Positions 37,872 through 48,478 of a DNA stretch of 64,000 nucleotides are shown here, in pieces (position 1 is the first letter of the stretch; every line of letters begins with the position of its first letter). Source of the DNA: Bhargavaea cecembensis (lineage in GTDB: Bacteria; Bacillota; Bacilli; Bacillales_A; Planococcaceae); the NCBI RefSeq assembly GCF_001619585.1, contig NZ_LQNT01000001.1, forward strand, positions 62,001 through 126,000, written 5' to 3'. A program made the translations under genes and the position numbers. The notes under the pieces are model-generated. The model had not been told where the DNA came from, searched no databases, and saw only the letters and a list, made by a program, of their open reading frames with translations.

Positions 37872-38843
37872 ATGGTAAAGCCGCTGCCTTTTGAAGAGCC
37901 GGTAATTAAGCTAAAAGAAAAGATAGAAGAACTGAAAAATATCACGGACGATGCCCATGTAGATATGGCGGATGAAATCCGGGGCCTGGAGGATAGACTG
38001 GAGAAACTGGAGGCGGACGTCTACGGAAACATGACTGCCTGGGACCGGGTCCAGGTGGCTCGTCATCCTGAGCGCCCGACGACACTTGATTACATCGGTT
38101 ATCTGTTCGAGGACTTTATCGAGCTGCATGGGGACCGTGCATACGGGGATGACGCTGCCATTGTCGGCGGCCTCGCTTCGTTCGGCGGCACGCCGGTGAC
38201 CGTGATCGGGCATCAGCGCGGCAAAGACACAAAAGAGAATATCCGCAGAAACTTCGGGATGCCGCATCCGGAAGGTTACCGGAAAGCACTCCGCCTGATG
38301 AAGCAGGCGGAGAAATTCGGCCGTCCGATCATTTGCTTCATTGACACGAAAGGTGCCTATCCCGGCAAGGCTGCCGAAGAGCGCGGACAGAGTGAGGCGA
38401 TTGCACGCAATCTGGTCGAGATGGCCGGACTCCGCGTTCCGGTCATCAGTATCGTGATCGGGGAAGGCGGAAGCGGAGGGGCGCTCGGGCTCGGGGTGGC
38501 CAACCATATCCATATGCTGGAGAACTCTACGTATTCCGTCATCTCACCTGAAGGTGCCGCATCCATTCTCTGGAAAGACGCCGGCCTTGCACAGCAGGCC
38601 GCGGAAGCGATGAAGATCACCGCTGCGGACCTGAAGGAGATGGACATCATCGATGAAGTCGTTCCCGAAGTGATGGGAGGCGCGCACCGCGACGCTGCCG
38701 GACAGGCTGAAGCGATACGGGAATCGATCCGTTCTTCCATGGACACCCTTCTACCGATGGACGCAGATCGGATTATTGAAGGCCGGTATCGTAAATTCCG
38801 CAACATTGGGGTATACAAGGAAGGCGAAGAGACTAACGATTGA
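37872..38843 (+). CDS. accA: acetyl-CoA carboxylase carboxyltransferase subunit alpha
   Basis: A 323-residue alpha subunit with an N-terminal coiled coil (about 10-50), then [43 protein letters not shown] and [15 protein letters not shown], which are signature blocks of AccA. GGAGG is positioned 9 nt before ATG 37872. It is transcribed with accD and probably continues into pfkA (15 nt gap). Confidence 0.97.
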   Translation: MVKPLPFEEPVIKLKEKIEELKNITDDAHVDMADEIRGLEDRLEKLEADVYGNMTAWDRVQVARHPERPTTLDYIGYLFEDFIELHGDRAYGDDAAIVGGLASFGGTPVTVIGHQRGKDTKENIRRNFGMPHPEGYRKALRLMKQAEKFGRPIICFIDTKGAYPGKAAEERGQSEAIARNLVEMAGLRVPVISIVIGEGGSGGALGLGVANHIHMLENSTYSVISPEGAASILWKDAGLAQQAAEAMKITAADLKEMDIIDEVVPEVMGGAHRDAAGQAEAIRESIRSSMDTLLPMDADRIIEGRYRKFRNIGVYKEGEETND

Positions 38844-39818
<975 letters not shown>

Positions 39819-39836
39819 AGGATTGGGGCGAGCGAT

Positions 39837-41597
39837 GTGAGGAAGACAAAAATCGTATGTACGATCGGACCGGCGAGCGAATCGCCTGAGATGCTGGAGC
39901 AGTTGATCGATGCGGGCATGAACGTGGCGCGGCTCAACTTTTCCCACGGTGACCATGAGGAGCACCTGGCGAGAATAGAAAATATCCGCGACGCTGCCAG
40001 GAAGATGAACCGGGTCGTCGGGATTCTGCTGGACACGAAAGGCCCGGAAATCCGTACCCACAAGATGGAAGGCGGAGCGGTGGAACTGGACAACGGGCAG
40101 GAGATTGACATCATGATGACCGAGGTGCTCGGTAACACCGAACGATTCTCGGTCACTTATGACAAGCTTGCAGAAGATGTGCACACCGGTTCCACAATCC
40201 TGCTGGATGACGGCCTGATCGAGCTGGAAGTCAGGGAGACTGATCCCGAGGCGGGCAGGATCCGTACAGTTATCCGGAATGCGGGGACCCTGAAGGATAA
40301 AAAAGGCGTAAACGTTCCGGGAGTATCCGTACAGCTTCCGGGTATCACGGAGAAAGATGCCTCCGATATCCTCTTCGGCATCAAAAATGGAGTGGACTTT
40401 ATCGCCGCATCGTTTGTCCGCCGGCCATCTGATGTCATGGAGATCCGGAAACTGCTGGAGGAGAACGGAGCAGGCCACGTACAGATCATTCCCAAGATTG
40501 AGAACCGTGAAGGCGTCGACAACCTGGATGCCATTCTTGAGGTTTCCGACGGGCTGATGGTCGCGCGCGGCGATCTCGGTGTGGAGATCCCGGCTGAGGA
40601 AGTGCCGATTGTCCAGAAAAGGATGATCGAAAAGTGCAACCAGGCCGGTAAACCGGTCATCACCGCCACACAGATGCTTGATTCCATGCAGCGCAATCCC
40701 CGCCCGACCCGTGCCGAGGCGAGCGATGTGGCGAATGCCATTCTCGACGGTTCCGATGCCATCATGCTGTCGGGTGAAACAGCGGCGGGCCAGTACCCTG
40801 CAGAGTCGGTCCGGACAATGGACAGGATTGCAAAGACGGCGGAAGGTGCCGTGGACTACCGTTCGGTCATTTCAACCAGGCGGCGTGAGAAGCAAGGCAA
40901 CATGACGGACGCAATCGGACAGGCGGCTGCCTACACGGCGGTCAACCTGAACGTCAGGGCCGTGATCGCGCCTACCGAAAGCGGACAAACGGCAAAGATG
41001 ATCGCAAAATACCGTCCGGGCTGCCCGATCGTCGCGGTGACGGCATCAGATGAATGTTCCCGCAGGCTGACACTCGTCTGGGGTGTGTATCCGATTGTCG
41101 GGGAGCGCGTCAAATCGATCGATGCCATCCTGGAGACAGCTGTCGAGGAAAGCATCAAACATAAATACGTCACCCATGGGGATGTCGTGATCATCACGGC
41201 AGGCGTCCCGGTCGGGGAAGCGGGCACGACCAACCTGATGAAGATCCACGTCATCGGGGACCTTCTGGCGAAAGGCCAGGGCATCGGCAAGGCAGTGGCA
41301 TTCGGTCAGGCAGCCGTCGTACGGAATGCCGAGGAAGCACTCGAACGCGACATAAAGGGCAAGATCCTTGTCACATATGGGACGGACCGGGAAATGATGC
41401 CCGCAATCGAGCAGTGCGCCGGCATGGTCGTCCAGGAAGGCGGGCTGACCAGCCATGCGGCGGTCGTTGGCCTGAATGTCGGAATACCGGTGATCATCGG
41501 CGTGAAAAATGCCATGACCGATATTGAAGACGGCCAGGAACTGACAATTGATGCCGAAGCCGGCGTAGTCTACAACGGCCATGCATCCGTGCTATAA
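39837..41597 (+). CDS. pyk: pyruvate kinase with C-terminal PEP-utilizer domain
   Basis: A 586-residue enzyme. The barrel contains [33 protein letters not shown] and the ATQMLDSM block. After the usual end (about 470) comes an extra phosphohistidine-type domain with [23 protein letters not shown], the form known in Bacillus and Geobacillus. It converts PEP and ADP to pyruvate and ATP. The start is GTG at 39837 with GGGGCGA upstream. A strong terminator follows. Confidence 0.97.
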   Translation: MRKTKIVCTIGPASESPEMLEQLIDAGMNVARLNFSHGDHEEHLARIENIRDAARKMNRVVGILLDTKGPEIRTHKMEGGAVELDNGQEIDIMMTEVLGNTERFSVTYDKLAEDVHTGSTILLDDGLIELEVRETDPEAGRIRTVIRNAGTLKDKKGVNVPGVSVQLPGITEKDASDILFGIKNGVDFIAASFVRRPSDVMEIRKLLEENGAGHVQIIPKIENREGVDNLDAILEVSDGLMVARGDLGVEIPAEEVPIVQKRMIEKCNQAGKPVITATQMLDSMQRNPRPTRAEASDVANAILDGSDAIMLSGETAAGQYPAESVRTMDRIAKTAEGAVDYRSVISTRRREKQGNMTDAIGQAAAYTAVNLNVRAVIAPTESGQTAKMIAKYRPGCPIVAVTASDECSRRLTLVWGVYPIVGERVKSIDAILETAVEESIKHKYVTHGDVVIITAGVPVGEAGTTNLMKIHVIGDLLAKGQGIGKAVAFGQAAVVRNAEEALERDIKGKILVTYGTDREMMPAIEQCAGMVVQEGGLTSHAAVVGLNVGIPVIIGVKNAMTDIEDGQELTIDAEAGVVYNGHASVL

Positions 41598-41612
41598 TTA
41601 AATCAAGAACTC

Positions 41613-41645
41613 AAAACGCCCTGCCGTTCCGGCCAGGGCGTTTTT
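41613..41645 (+). terminator. pyk operon terminator
   Basis: ACGCCCTG pairs with CAGGGCGT around CCGTTCCGGC, with A- and T-tracts at the feet (TTTTT). Confidence 0.92.
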
Positions 41646-41662
41646 CGAAAGGATTTTGCAAT

Positions 41663-42049
41663 TTGAAATGGCTGTTCCTTTTGTTTATCGTTGTCCCGAC
41701 TACCGAATTGGCGGTCCTACTGTATGCGGGGAGCCAAATCGGTGTATTTGAAACGATCCTTCTGATCCTGCTGACTGCCGCTGCCGGGTCCTATCTGGCA
41801 AAGCGGGAAGGGCTCCGGGCGTGGCAGGACATAAAAAAACAGGCGGCCGAAGGGTATCCGCCGGGGGATGCGGCATTAAACGGACTGTTCATTTTGGCCG
41901 GCGGACTGCTGCTCCTGTTCCCGGGCTTCATAACCGATGTGATCGGTCTGCTGCTGCTGATCCCGGCAGTGAGGAAAAAACTGAAACCGTTTCTCTACCG
42001 TCAGATCCGGAAAAAAATGAAAAAAGGGAATGTGGTCATTATCCGCTGA
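41663..42049 (+). CDS. FxsA-family membrane protein (YtzA-like)
   Basis: A 128-residue protein with three hydrophobic segments, starting MKWLFLLFIVVPTTELAVLL. The LAKREGLRAWQ and LLLFPGFITDVIGLLLLIP blocks are the FxsA signature. E. coli FxsA is known for relieving phage exclusion by F; its role in Bacillales is unknown. The start is TTG with AAAGGA upstream. Its last 11 nt overlap the end of the convergent ytvI gene. Confidence 0.88.
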   Translation: MKWLFLLFIVVPTTELAVLLYAGSQIGVFETILLILLTAAAGSYLAKREGLRAWQDIKKQAAEGYPPGDAALNGLFILAGGLLLLFPGFITDVIGLLLLIPAVRKKLKPFLYRQIRKKMKKGNVVIIR

Positions 42050-43001
42050 AGGCTGGCATCTTCCTGATGCGTGCCGCCAAGAACAGCAGGATCGGACTCA
42101 ACAGGATCCCTGCCAGACCGAACAGCAGGATTGAAGCTGCTGTTATGAAGAACGTATGTGATGGCCTGAGCTGGAATGTTGCCGCCCACATCCGGGATTC
42201 GGCGATCTGCCGGGTCAGCATGACGAAAACGTAGAGGACAATCAGCGCTGCACCGAGTAGGGCGTTGCCGCTGAGCAGGTAGTAGGCTGCCATCGGAATC
42301 AGGAAGATTCCGATCCCGAGAAATGGCAGACTGTCCGCCAGGGCAATCAGAAAAGCCCGGCCGACCGGGGATCCAAAACCGAGTGCTGCGAGGCCGATGC
42401 TTAGGATGCCGAATGTCAGCAATATAAGCCTGAGCTCCACGAATAGGAATGTTCCGAAGAGGCTGCCGCCCTCACGGAACATTCCTTTTGCTTTTTTCCT
42501 GGCATCGGCGGGAAGGGCGGCCAGGAACCAGTAACGGTCCCTGGCGGATTCATAAAGGGCGAAATAAAAAGCGAGCAGGAAAAGGATAAATGAGAACACT
42601 TGGCTGAATGCTGTTTGCACCATGCCTGCCGCAGAATCGATCAGACCGTCGCCAGCCGCGGAAACGGCTGTTTCTGCATAGGTCAGCCATTCGGAAGCGA
42701 GCGGATGGTCAAAGTGCATGGAGGAAAGGGCCGCCCGGATGGCGGGCAGGGCCAGAATAATCTGCTGAAGTGCGAAGATCAATGCAAAAGCGGCAGAAGC
42801 CAGAATCAGGAGTTCGGCCAGAAGAGCGGAGGCAGGGAGCGGGATGCGGAGGCGATTTTTCATGAAGGAAACGGCGGGTGAGGCAATATAGCCTGCAATT
42901 ACGGCCAATGACAATTGAGGAAGGAAGAAGCAGAGGGCTGCCCCCGCTGCAATCGGACCGTAAGTTCTCACCCCATTTTGGAATTTGACTCCGTTTTTCA
43001 C
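42039..43001 (-). CDS. YtvI-like sporulation integral membrane protein (AI-2E transporter family)
   Basis: A 320-residue polytopic protein with about eight membrane helices. The C-terminal half has the family block GRAFLIALADSLPFLGIGIFLIP-type sequence and LTRQIAESRMWA. B. subtilis ytvI sits in the same place between citZ and fxsA/pyk and is counted among sporulation membrane proteins. The start is GTG at 43001 with AGGAGGGTG upstream. It is divergent from citZ. Confidence 0.88.
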   Translation of the reverse strand: MKNGVKFQNGVRTYGPIAAGAALCFFLPQLSLAVIAGYIASPAVSFMKNRLRIPLPASALLAELLILASAAFALIFALQQIILALPAIRAALSSMHFDHPLASEWLTYAETAVSAAGDGLIDSAAGMVQTAFSQVFSFILFLLAFYFALYESARDRYWFLAALPADARKKAKGMFREGGSLFGTFLFVELRLILLTFGILSIGLAALGFGSPVGRAFLIALADSLPFLGIGIFLIPMAAYYLLSGNALLGAALIVLYVFVMLTRQIAESRMWAATFQLRPSHTFFITAASILLFGLAGILLSPILLFLAARIRKMPAFSG

Positions 43002-43095
43002 CTGTTCACCCTCCTGAATTCAGCCGGTTTTTTTGATGCTTCGCCCTTCTTTTTGCTTGTTCTGGCCAAGCACAAAAGAAAATGATGCATTTCCA

Positions 43096-43145
43096 TTCAC
43101 AAAAATGTAAGAAATGATTATAATGTTCTTGTAAGCGTTTAAACA
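43096..43145 (+). promoter_or_regulatory. citZ promoter and downstream cre site
   Basis: TTCACA (43096-43101), a 17-nt spacer and TATAAT (43119-43124). Just downstream at 43129-43145 is TTGTAAGCGTTTAAACA, a cre-type site placed across the start of transcription, where CcpA would block elongation or initiation. B. subtilis citZ is also subject to carbon repression. Confidence 0.8.
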
Positions 43146-43226
43146 GATTGTACAAGCTTCATATGGCCAGAACCCGGTTTTTTTTATGCCCGGCGACGGC
43201 ATTACAGGTAAAAAGGAGAGATTGAT

Positions 43227-44342
43227 ATGACTGCAACACGCGGACTTGAAGGAGTAGTGGCTACCGAGTCTTCCATCAGTTCAATCATCGACGATACCCT
43301 TACATACGTCGGATACAACATTGATGACCTCGCAAACCATGCAAGCTTTGAAGAAGTCGTTTACCTTCTTTGGCACAAGCGCCTGCCTAAAGCGGACGAG
43401 CTGTCGGAACTGAAGCAGCAGCTGGCCGACAACATGGCAGTGCCGCAGGAAGTTCTTGACCACTTCAAGACTTATCCGATCGGAAACGTACACCCGATGG
43501 CGGCGCTCCGCACAGCGGTTTCGCTCTTGGGATTGTATGATGAAAAAGCGGAAGACATGTCCGACGAGGCCAACTATGAAAAGGCCATCAAGCTTCAGGC
43601 AAAAGTTGCGACGATCGTGACTGCATTTTCCCGCATCCGCAAAGGCGAAGAGCCGGTTGCACCGAAGAAGGAGCTCAGCTACGCTGCGAACTTCCTCTAT
43701 ATGCTGAACGGCAAGGAACCTGAAGCAATCGAAGAGGAAGCATTCAACAAGGCGCTCGTTCTTCACGCAGACCACGAACTGAACGCTTCCACGTTCACTG
43801 CACGTGTATGTGTCGCGACACTGTCCGATATGTATTCCGGTGTGACGGCAGCGATCGGCGCACTTAAAGGGCCTCTCCACGGCGGTGCCAACGAGCAGGT
43901 CATGAAGATGCTCACCGAGATCGGATCCGCGGATAAGGTCGAGTCCTACATCCAGGAAAAGCTGGACAACAAGGAAAAGATCATGGGCTTCGGCCACCGT
44001 GTCTACCGCAAGGGTGACCCGCGTGCGAAGCACCTGCGTGAAATGTCCGAAAAGCTGACCGGCCTTACCGGACAGGAAGATCTCTACCAAATGTCGATCA
44101 AGATTGAGGAATTGGTGACCGGGCAAAAGAACCTGCCTCCGAACGTTGACTTCTATTCGGCATCGGTCTACCACTCGCTTGGCATCGACCACGACCTGTT
44201 CACGCCAATCTTTGCGGTATCCCGCATGTCGGGCTGGATTGCGCACATCCTCGAACAATATGCGAATAACCGCCTGATCCGCCCTCGTGCAGAGTATGTA
44301 GGCCCTGGCATGCAATCCTACGTTCCTGTAAACGAACGCTAA
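43227..44342 (+). CDS. citZ: citrate synthase
   Basis: A 371-residue type II-like dimeric citrate synthase. Catalytic His in GPLHGGANE and MGFGHRVYR and Asp in NVDFYSASVY are present. It condenses acetyl-CoA with oxaloacetate. AAAAGGAGAG lies upstream. It is followed by a GGGACGGC/GCCGTCCC hairpin (44370-44390) without T-run, then icd, so partial read-through or mRNA processing is likely. Confidence 0.98.
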   Translation: MTATRGLEGVVATESSISSIIDDTLTYVGYNIDDLANHASFEEVVYLLWHKRLPKADELSELKQQLADNMAVPQEVLDHFKTYPIGNVHPMAALRTAVSLLGLYDEKAEDMSDEANYEKAIKLQAKVATIVTAFSRIRKGEEPVAPKKELSYAANFLYMLNGKEPEAIEEEAFNKALVLHADHELNASTFTARVCVATLSDMYSGVTAAIGALKGPLHGGANEQVMKMLTEIGSADKVESYIQEKLDNKEKIMGFGHRVYRKGDPRAKHLREMSEKLTGLTGQEDLYQMSIKIEELVTGQKNLPPNVDFYSASVYHSLGIDHDLFTPIFAVSRMSGWIAHILEQYANNRLIRPRAEYVGPGMQSYVPVNER

Positions 44343-44428
44343 TTGTATGTGAAATAGTGTACAATGTTAGGGACGGCAAACCGCCGTCCCCTACTTGTGA
44401 ATAAAGATAGAATCAGGAGGAATTCAAC

Positions 44429-45697
44429 ATGGCAAACGGTGAAAAGATCACAGTATCCAACGGTAAACTGAACGTACCTGATGCACCCGTCATTCCATTC
44501 ATCATCGGTGACGGTACAGGCCCTGACATCTGGAATGCAGCTTCCCGCGTCCTCGAGGCAGCGGTTGAGAAAGCATATGAAGGCAAGAAGCAGATCGTCT
44601 GGAAAGAAGTTCTCGCAGGCGAGAAGGCGTTCAACGAAACAGGAAACTGGCTGCCTGACGAAACACTCAAGACAATCGACGAATACCTGATTGCGATCAA
44701 GGGTCCTCTGACGACTCCAATCGGCGGCGGTTTCCGTTCCCTGAACGTGGCACTGCGCCAGGAACTTGACCTGTTCGCATGCGTCCGTCCTGTCCGTTAC
44801 TTCGAAGGCGTTCCTTCGCCGGTCAAGCACCCTGAACATACGGACATGGTCATCTTCCGTGAAAACACAGAAGATATCTATGCGGGCATCGAATACAAGC
44901 AGGGCACCGATGAAGTAAACAAAGTCATCGACTTCCTCCAGAACGAAATGGGCGTCAAGAACATCCGCTTCCCTGAAACTTCCGGTATCGGCATCAAGCC
45001 CGTTTCCGAAGAAGGCACAAAGCGCCTCGTCCGCTCTGCGATCGAGTACGCGCTCAAAGAGGGCCGCAAGTCGGTCACACTCGTGCACAAGGGCAACATC
45101 ATGAAGTTCACGGAAGGCGCGTTCAAGAACTGGGGCTACGAAGTGGCTGAACAGGAGTTCGGCGACAAAGTCTTCACTTGGAACGAATACGACAAGATCA
45201 AAGACGAGAAGGGCACGGATGCTGCGAACCAAGCACAGTCGGATGCTGAAGCTGCAGGCAAGCTGATCATCAAAGATGCCATCGCCGACATCTTCCTTCA
45301 GCAGATTCTTACACGTCCGAAAGAGTTCGACGTCGTTGCGACAATGAACCTGAACGGCGACTACATCTCCGACGCGCTTGCTGCGCAAGTCGGCGGCATC
45401 GGGATCGCACCTGGCGCGAACATCAACTATGTGACAGGCCATGCCATCTTCGAAGCGACACACGGCACAGCGCCTAAATACGCGGGCCTCGACAAAGTCA
45501 ACCCGTCTTCGGTTCTCCTGTCCGGTGTCATGATGCTCGAACACCTCGGCTGGAACGAAGCAGCGAACCTTATCACAAAATCCATCGAGAACACCATTGC
45601 ATCGAAAGTCGTCACTTACGACTTTGCACGTCTGATGGAAGGCGCGACAGAAGTCAAAGCTTCCGAATTCGCGGACGAACTGATCAAAAATCTGTAA
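44429..45697 (+). CDS. icd: NADP-dependent isocitrate dehydrogenase
   Basis: A 422-residue enzyme of E. coli Icd type. [14 protein letters not shown] at the N-terminus, substrate-binding [17 protein letters not shown] with the phosphorylatable-type serine, [14 protein letters not shown], and [17 protein letters not shown] are present. It makes 2-oxoglutarate and NADPH. CAGGAGGAAT precedes ATG 44429. A terminator hairpin separates it from mdh. Confidence 0.98.
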   Translation: MANGEKITVSNGKLNVPDAPVIPFIIGDGTGPDIWNAASRVLEAAVEKAYEGKKQIVWKEVLAGEKAFNETGNWLPDETLKTIDEYLIAIKGPLTTPIGGGFRSLNVALRQELDLFACVRPVRYFEGVPSPVKHPEHTDMVIFRENTEDIYAGIEYKQGTDEVNKVIDFLQNEMGVKNIRFPETSGIGIKPVSEEGTKRLVRSAIEYALKEGRKSVTLVHKGNIMKFTEGAFKNWGYEVAEQEFGDKVFTWNEYDKIKDEKGTDAANQAQSDAEAAGKLIIKDAIADIFLQQILTRPKEFDVVATMNLNGDYISDALAAQVGGIGIAPGANINYVTGHAIFEATHGTAPKYAGLDKVNPSSVLLSGVMMLEHLGWNEAANLITKSIENTIASKVVTYDFARLMEGATEVKASEFADELIKNL

Positions 45698-45733
45698 TCG
45701 GTAAGGCATTTTCTGCCGAATATCGGGAATACG

Positions 45734-45763
45734 AAAGGGAGGAGCCCAGGCTCCTCCCTTTTT
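45734..45763 (+). terminator. terminator between icd and mdh
   Basis: AAAGGGAGGAG pairs with CTCCTCCCTTT around CCCAGG, ending TTTTT. Confidence 0.85.
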
Positions 45764-45802
45764 GGTATTCAAAGGAACGTACCTTTCAAAGGAGTGAGAG
45801 CA

Positions 45803-46741
45803 ATGTCCAACAGACGCAAGAAGATCTCGGTGATCGGTTCAGGTTTCACAGGCGCCACAACAGCTTTCCTGATTGCCCAAAAAGAACTTGGTGACGTCGT
45901 CCTGGTCGATATTCCGGACATGGAGAACCCGACCAAGGGGAAAGCGCTCGACATGGCGGAATCGGCACCGGTACTGGGTTTTGATGCGAAAATCACCGGT
46001 ACTTCCGACTACCGGGACACGGAGGACTCCGATCTGGTCATCATCACGGCAGGCATGGCCCGGAAGCCCGGCATGAGCCGTGATGAGCTTGTCCAGACCA
46101 ACCAGAAAATCATGAAAGCTGTCACGTCTGAAGTGGCAGGCCATTCCCCGGATACCACCATTCTGGTGCTGACGAATCCGGTGGACGCGATGACGTATAC
46201 GGTATTCAGGGAAAGCGGCTTCCCGAAGGAACGGGTCATCGGACAATCCGGTGTGCTCGATACGGCGCGCTTCCGGACATTCGTCGCCGAAGAGCTGAAT
46301 CTATCGGTCAAAGACGTCACCGGGTTTGTCCTCGGCGGACATGGCGATGATATGGTCCCGCTTGTCCGATACTCCTATGCAGGCGGCATACCGCTTGAAA
46401 AACTCCTCTCGCCGGAACGGCTGAATGAAATCGTAGACCGGACGAGAAAGGGCGGAGCGGAGATCGTCAATCTGCTCGGCAACGGGTCTGCCTATTATGC
46501 GCCGGCCGCGTCCCTTGCCGAGATGGCAGAAGCGATCCTTAAAGATCAGAAGCGCGTGCTTCCGTCGGTCGCATATCTTGAAGGCGAGTACGGGATGGAC
46601 GGGCTTTATATCGGCGTACCTGCGGTGCTCGGATCTGGCGGCATCGAGAAGATCATCGAGCTGGACCTGACTCCGGATGAGAAAAAGAGCTTTGAGAAAT
46701 CCGCCGAGTCCGTCAGAAACGTGATGAACGTACTGGAATGA
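45803..46741 (+). CDS. mdh: malate dehydrogenase (LDH-like, NAD)
   Basis: A 312-residue MDH of the lactate-dehydrogenase-like class. The NAD loop [36 protein letters not shown], catalytic GGHGDDMVP and substrate arginines are present. It closes the TCA cycle (malate to oxaloacetate). ATG 45803 has AAGGAG 8 nt upstream; the GTG at 45794 would lie too close to it. A weak hairpin, AAATCGGACC...GGTCTGATTT (46773-46809), follows. Confidence 0.97.
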   Translation: MSNRRKKISVIGSGFTGATTAFLIAQKELGDVVLVDIPDMENPTKGKALDMAESAPVLGFDAKITGTSDYRDTEDSDLVIITAGMARKPGMSRDELVQTNQKIMKAVTSEVAGHSPDTTILVLTNPVDAMTYTVFRESGFPKERVIGQSGVLDTARFRTFVAEELNLSVKDVTGFVLGGHGDDMVPLVRYSYAGGIPLEKLLSPERLNEIVDRTRKGGAEIVNLLGNGSAYYAPAASLAEMAEAILKDQKRVLPSVAYLEGEYGMDGLYIGVPAVLGSGGIEKIIELDLTPDEKKSFEKSAESVRNVMNVLE

Positions 46742-46860
46742 CGCACTGCATCAGAAATAATGAACGAACATTAAATCGGACCCGGAATACATCATTCCTG
46801 GTCTGATTTGTCGTTTCAAGGTTTGCGTACGAATCCAAGAAATTTGCACATGGAAAACGC

Positions 46861-47040
46861 CATACTCCAAATTCGGGGGTCTTACTCCAAATGAGGGACA
46901 GTTACTCCGAATCCGGCTGGCATACTCCAAATGAGGGACCGTTACTCCAAATCCGGTTGGCATACTCCAAATGAGGGACCGTTACTCCAAATCCAGAGGT
47001 CTTACTCCAAATCCGGGGATCTTACCCAAACCGGCCGCTG
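46861..47040 (+). repeat. 20-bp tandem repeat array, nine units
   Basis: Nine consecutive units of exactly 20 bp share the core TACTCCAAAT, which is perfect in seven, has one mismatch in unit 3 and is degenerate in unit 9. Cores are separated by 10-bp spacers of three recurrent kinds: GAGGGACCGT (three times, one variant), CCGGTTGGCA (twice, one variant), and a G-rich kind ending TCT (three times). Units 3-6 show a 40-bp higher-order period. No ribosome site or conserved protein is associated. It lies between the mdh hairpin and the promoter of the maoC-phoPR operon; the flanking 46810-46860 and 47041-47175 show nothing else. Confidence 0.95.
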
Positions 47041-47178
47041 GTGGATTGTAGTGGAGGGTCATGGACACCTTCGGGATCAGGAAATCTTATCATTCTGCAG
47101 CTTCTCTTCTTTTCCCTTTTCAAGCATCGCTTCAATGCCATCTTTCTTGTTCCGAGGTCCCGTTGCGATTGCCGTCCA

Positions 47179-47187
47179 TGCTATAAT
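47179..47187 (+). promoter_or_regulatory. extended -10 promoter of the maoC-phoPR operon
   Basis: TGCTATAAT is a perfect TGn-TATAAT element 79 nt before the TTG start. A TTGCGA lies too close (13 nt) to be a standard -35. Confidence 0.5.
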
Positions 47188-47265
47188 AAGAATATTGGAA
47201 GAAAGCAGACCGGCGGATTATTTCTGTCATCTGCAAACTACACAAACGCCAAAGGGGAGATTGAA

Positions 47266-47787
47266 TTGCTATTCAACCGGCGCCGTGTCCGGATCCGTCC
47301 GGCAGAAGAGCTGACCGAAGGGGAATCGCTGAAGATCGTCGAGAAGATGGATGATCGGGACCTGCTCCTGTACCTCGGGCTTACCAATGACAGCAACCCG
47401 CTCTATATTCAGCATGACTTCACGGCTGCAGCAGGCTATGATCGGCCGATTGTTCCCGTTGTCATGCTGAATGGCATCGTCAGTTCAGCCGTTTCAAAGC
47501 ATCTTCCCGGACCCGGGTCCCGGGTGCTGGAGCAGCGGTTCCGGTTTCCGGAAGCCGCCTGGCACGGGTCCACAGTGACCTTCGATCTGACTGTCATCAA
47601 TGTGGACCTGTTTGCACGTACTGCCCTGATCCGTGTGGAGGCGGCAGACGAGGAAAACCGATCGGTCATGACCGGTGAACTGGTGGCAGAAGTGGCGCCG
47701 GTTACTGGTGGAAGTACGGAAATTTCTGCGCTTGGTGCGCCTGATGGAGGCATGGATGAACGTGAAACGAATTCTGGTCGTGGATGA
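47266..47787 (+). CDS. MaoC/hotdog-fold dehydratase-like protein, catalytic His replaced
   Basis: A 173-residue single hotdog domain resembling (R)-specific enoyl-CoA hydratases. The hydratase motif reads TNDSNPLYIQHDF: the Asp and the Asn-Pro are kept, but the position that is His in active enzymes (D-x-N-P-L-H) is Tyr. It may be non-catalytic or a CoA-ester binder. The TTG start at 47266 has AAAGGGGAG upstream; the frame extends to 47041 without a ribosome site. Its last 32 nt overlap phoP, so it is translationally coupled to the PhoPR system. It is not present at this position in B. subtilis. Confidence 0.8.
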   Translation: MLFNRRRVRIRPAEELTEGESLKIVEKMDDRDLLLYLGLTNDSNPLYIQHDFTAAAGYDRPIVPVVMLNGIVSSAVSKHLPGPGSRVLEQRFRFPEAAWHGSTVTFDLTVINVDLFARTALIRVEAADEENRSVMTGELVAEVAPVTGGSTEISALGAPDGGMDERETNSGRG

Positions 47788-48478
47788 TGAACGTCCGATT
47801 TTGACACTGCTTGAGTACAACCTGAAACAGGCGGGCTATGAAGTGATTACCGCCGCGGACGGTGAGGAAGGTCTGCAAAAAGCAGAGACGGAAAGTCCTG
47901 ACCTGATTGTCCTGGACCTGATGTTGCCGAAACTGGACGGTATGGATGTCTGCCGTACGCTCCGGCAGAAGGGTGTGGACACCCCGATCATCATGCTCAC
48001 CGCGAAGTCGGATGAACTGGAGAAAATCCTCGGATTGGAGCTCGGCGCTGACGACTATATGACAAAGCCGTTCAGCCCAAGGGAAGTCGTGGCACGGATC
48101 AAGGCCGTGCTGCGCAGATCGGAGCAGCGCACAGCCATACCGGGGACAGACGAAGAAGAGACAGAACCGGTGTACGAATCCGGGGCTCTGAAGGTTTATC
48201 CGGAGCGTTTTGAAGCTTATAAGGATGGTGTCCCGCTGGAGTTCACACCCAAGGAATTCGAACTTCTCGTCCACCTGATCTCCAACCGGAACCGTGTGAT
48301 GTCGAGGGACCAGCTTCTCAGCGCGGTCTGGAACTATGACTTTGCCGGCGACACGAGAATTGTTGACGTACATATCAGCCACCTTCGTGACAAGATTGAA
48401 GAAAACACAAGGCGTCCGGTCTTTATCAAGACGATTCGCGGCACCGGCTATAAATTCGAAGGTCCTCAGGAAGGATGA
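47756..48478 (+). CDS. phoP: response regulator PhoP (OmpR family)
   Basis: A 240-residue regulator, the same length as B. subtilis PhoP. The receiver domain has acidic pair DDE (10-12), phospho-acceptor D54 in IVLDLMLP, and conserved T/K in LTAKSDE and TKPFSPRE. The winged-helix C-terminus has TPKEFELLVHL and the recognition region DTRIVDVHISHLRDKIE. It is expected to control phosphate-starvation genes. ATG 47756 has GGAGG 5 nt upstream. Its stop overlaps the phoR start (ATGA). Confidence 0.95.
   Translation: MNVKRILVVDDERPILTLLEYNLKQAGYEVITAADGEEGLQKAETESPDLIVLDLMLPKLDGMDVCRTLRQKGVDTPIIMLTAKSDELEKILGLELGADDYMTKPFSPREVVARIKAVLRRSEQRTAIPGTDEEETEPVYESGALKVYPERFEAYKDGVPLEFTPKEFELLVHLISNRNRVMSRDQLLSAVWNYDFAGDTRIVDVHISHLRDKIEENTRRPVFIKTIRGTGYKFEGPQEG

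Noticed and set aside
46861-47040. CRISPR-like array
   Set aside because: Repeats of 10 bp and spacers of 10 bp with recurrent spacer sequences are far too short and too repetitive for CRISPR; no cas genes are nearby.
46931-47314. Open frames through the 20-bp array (both strands)
   Set aside because: They only translate the repeat, have no ribosome site and end in non-conserved sequence.
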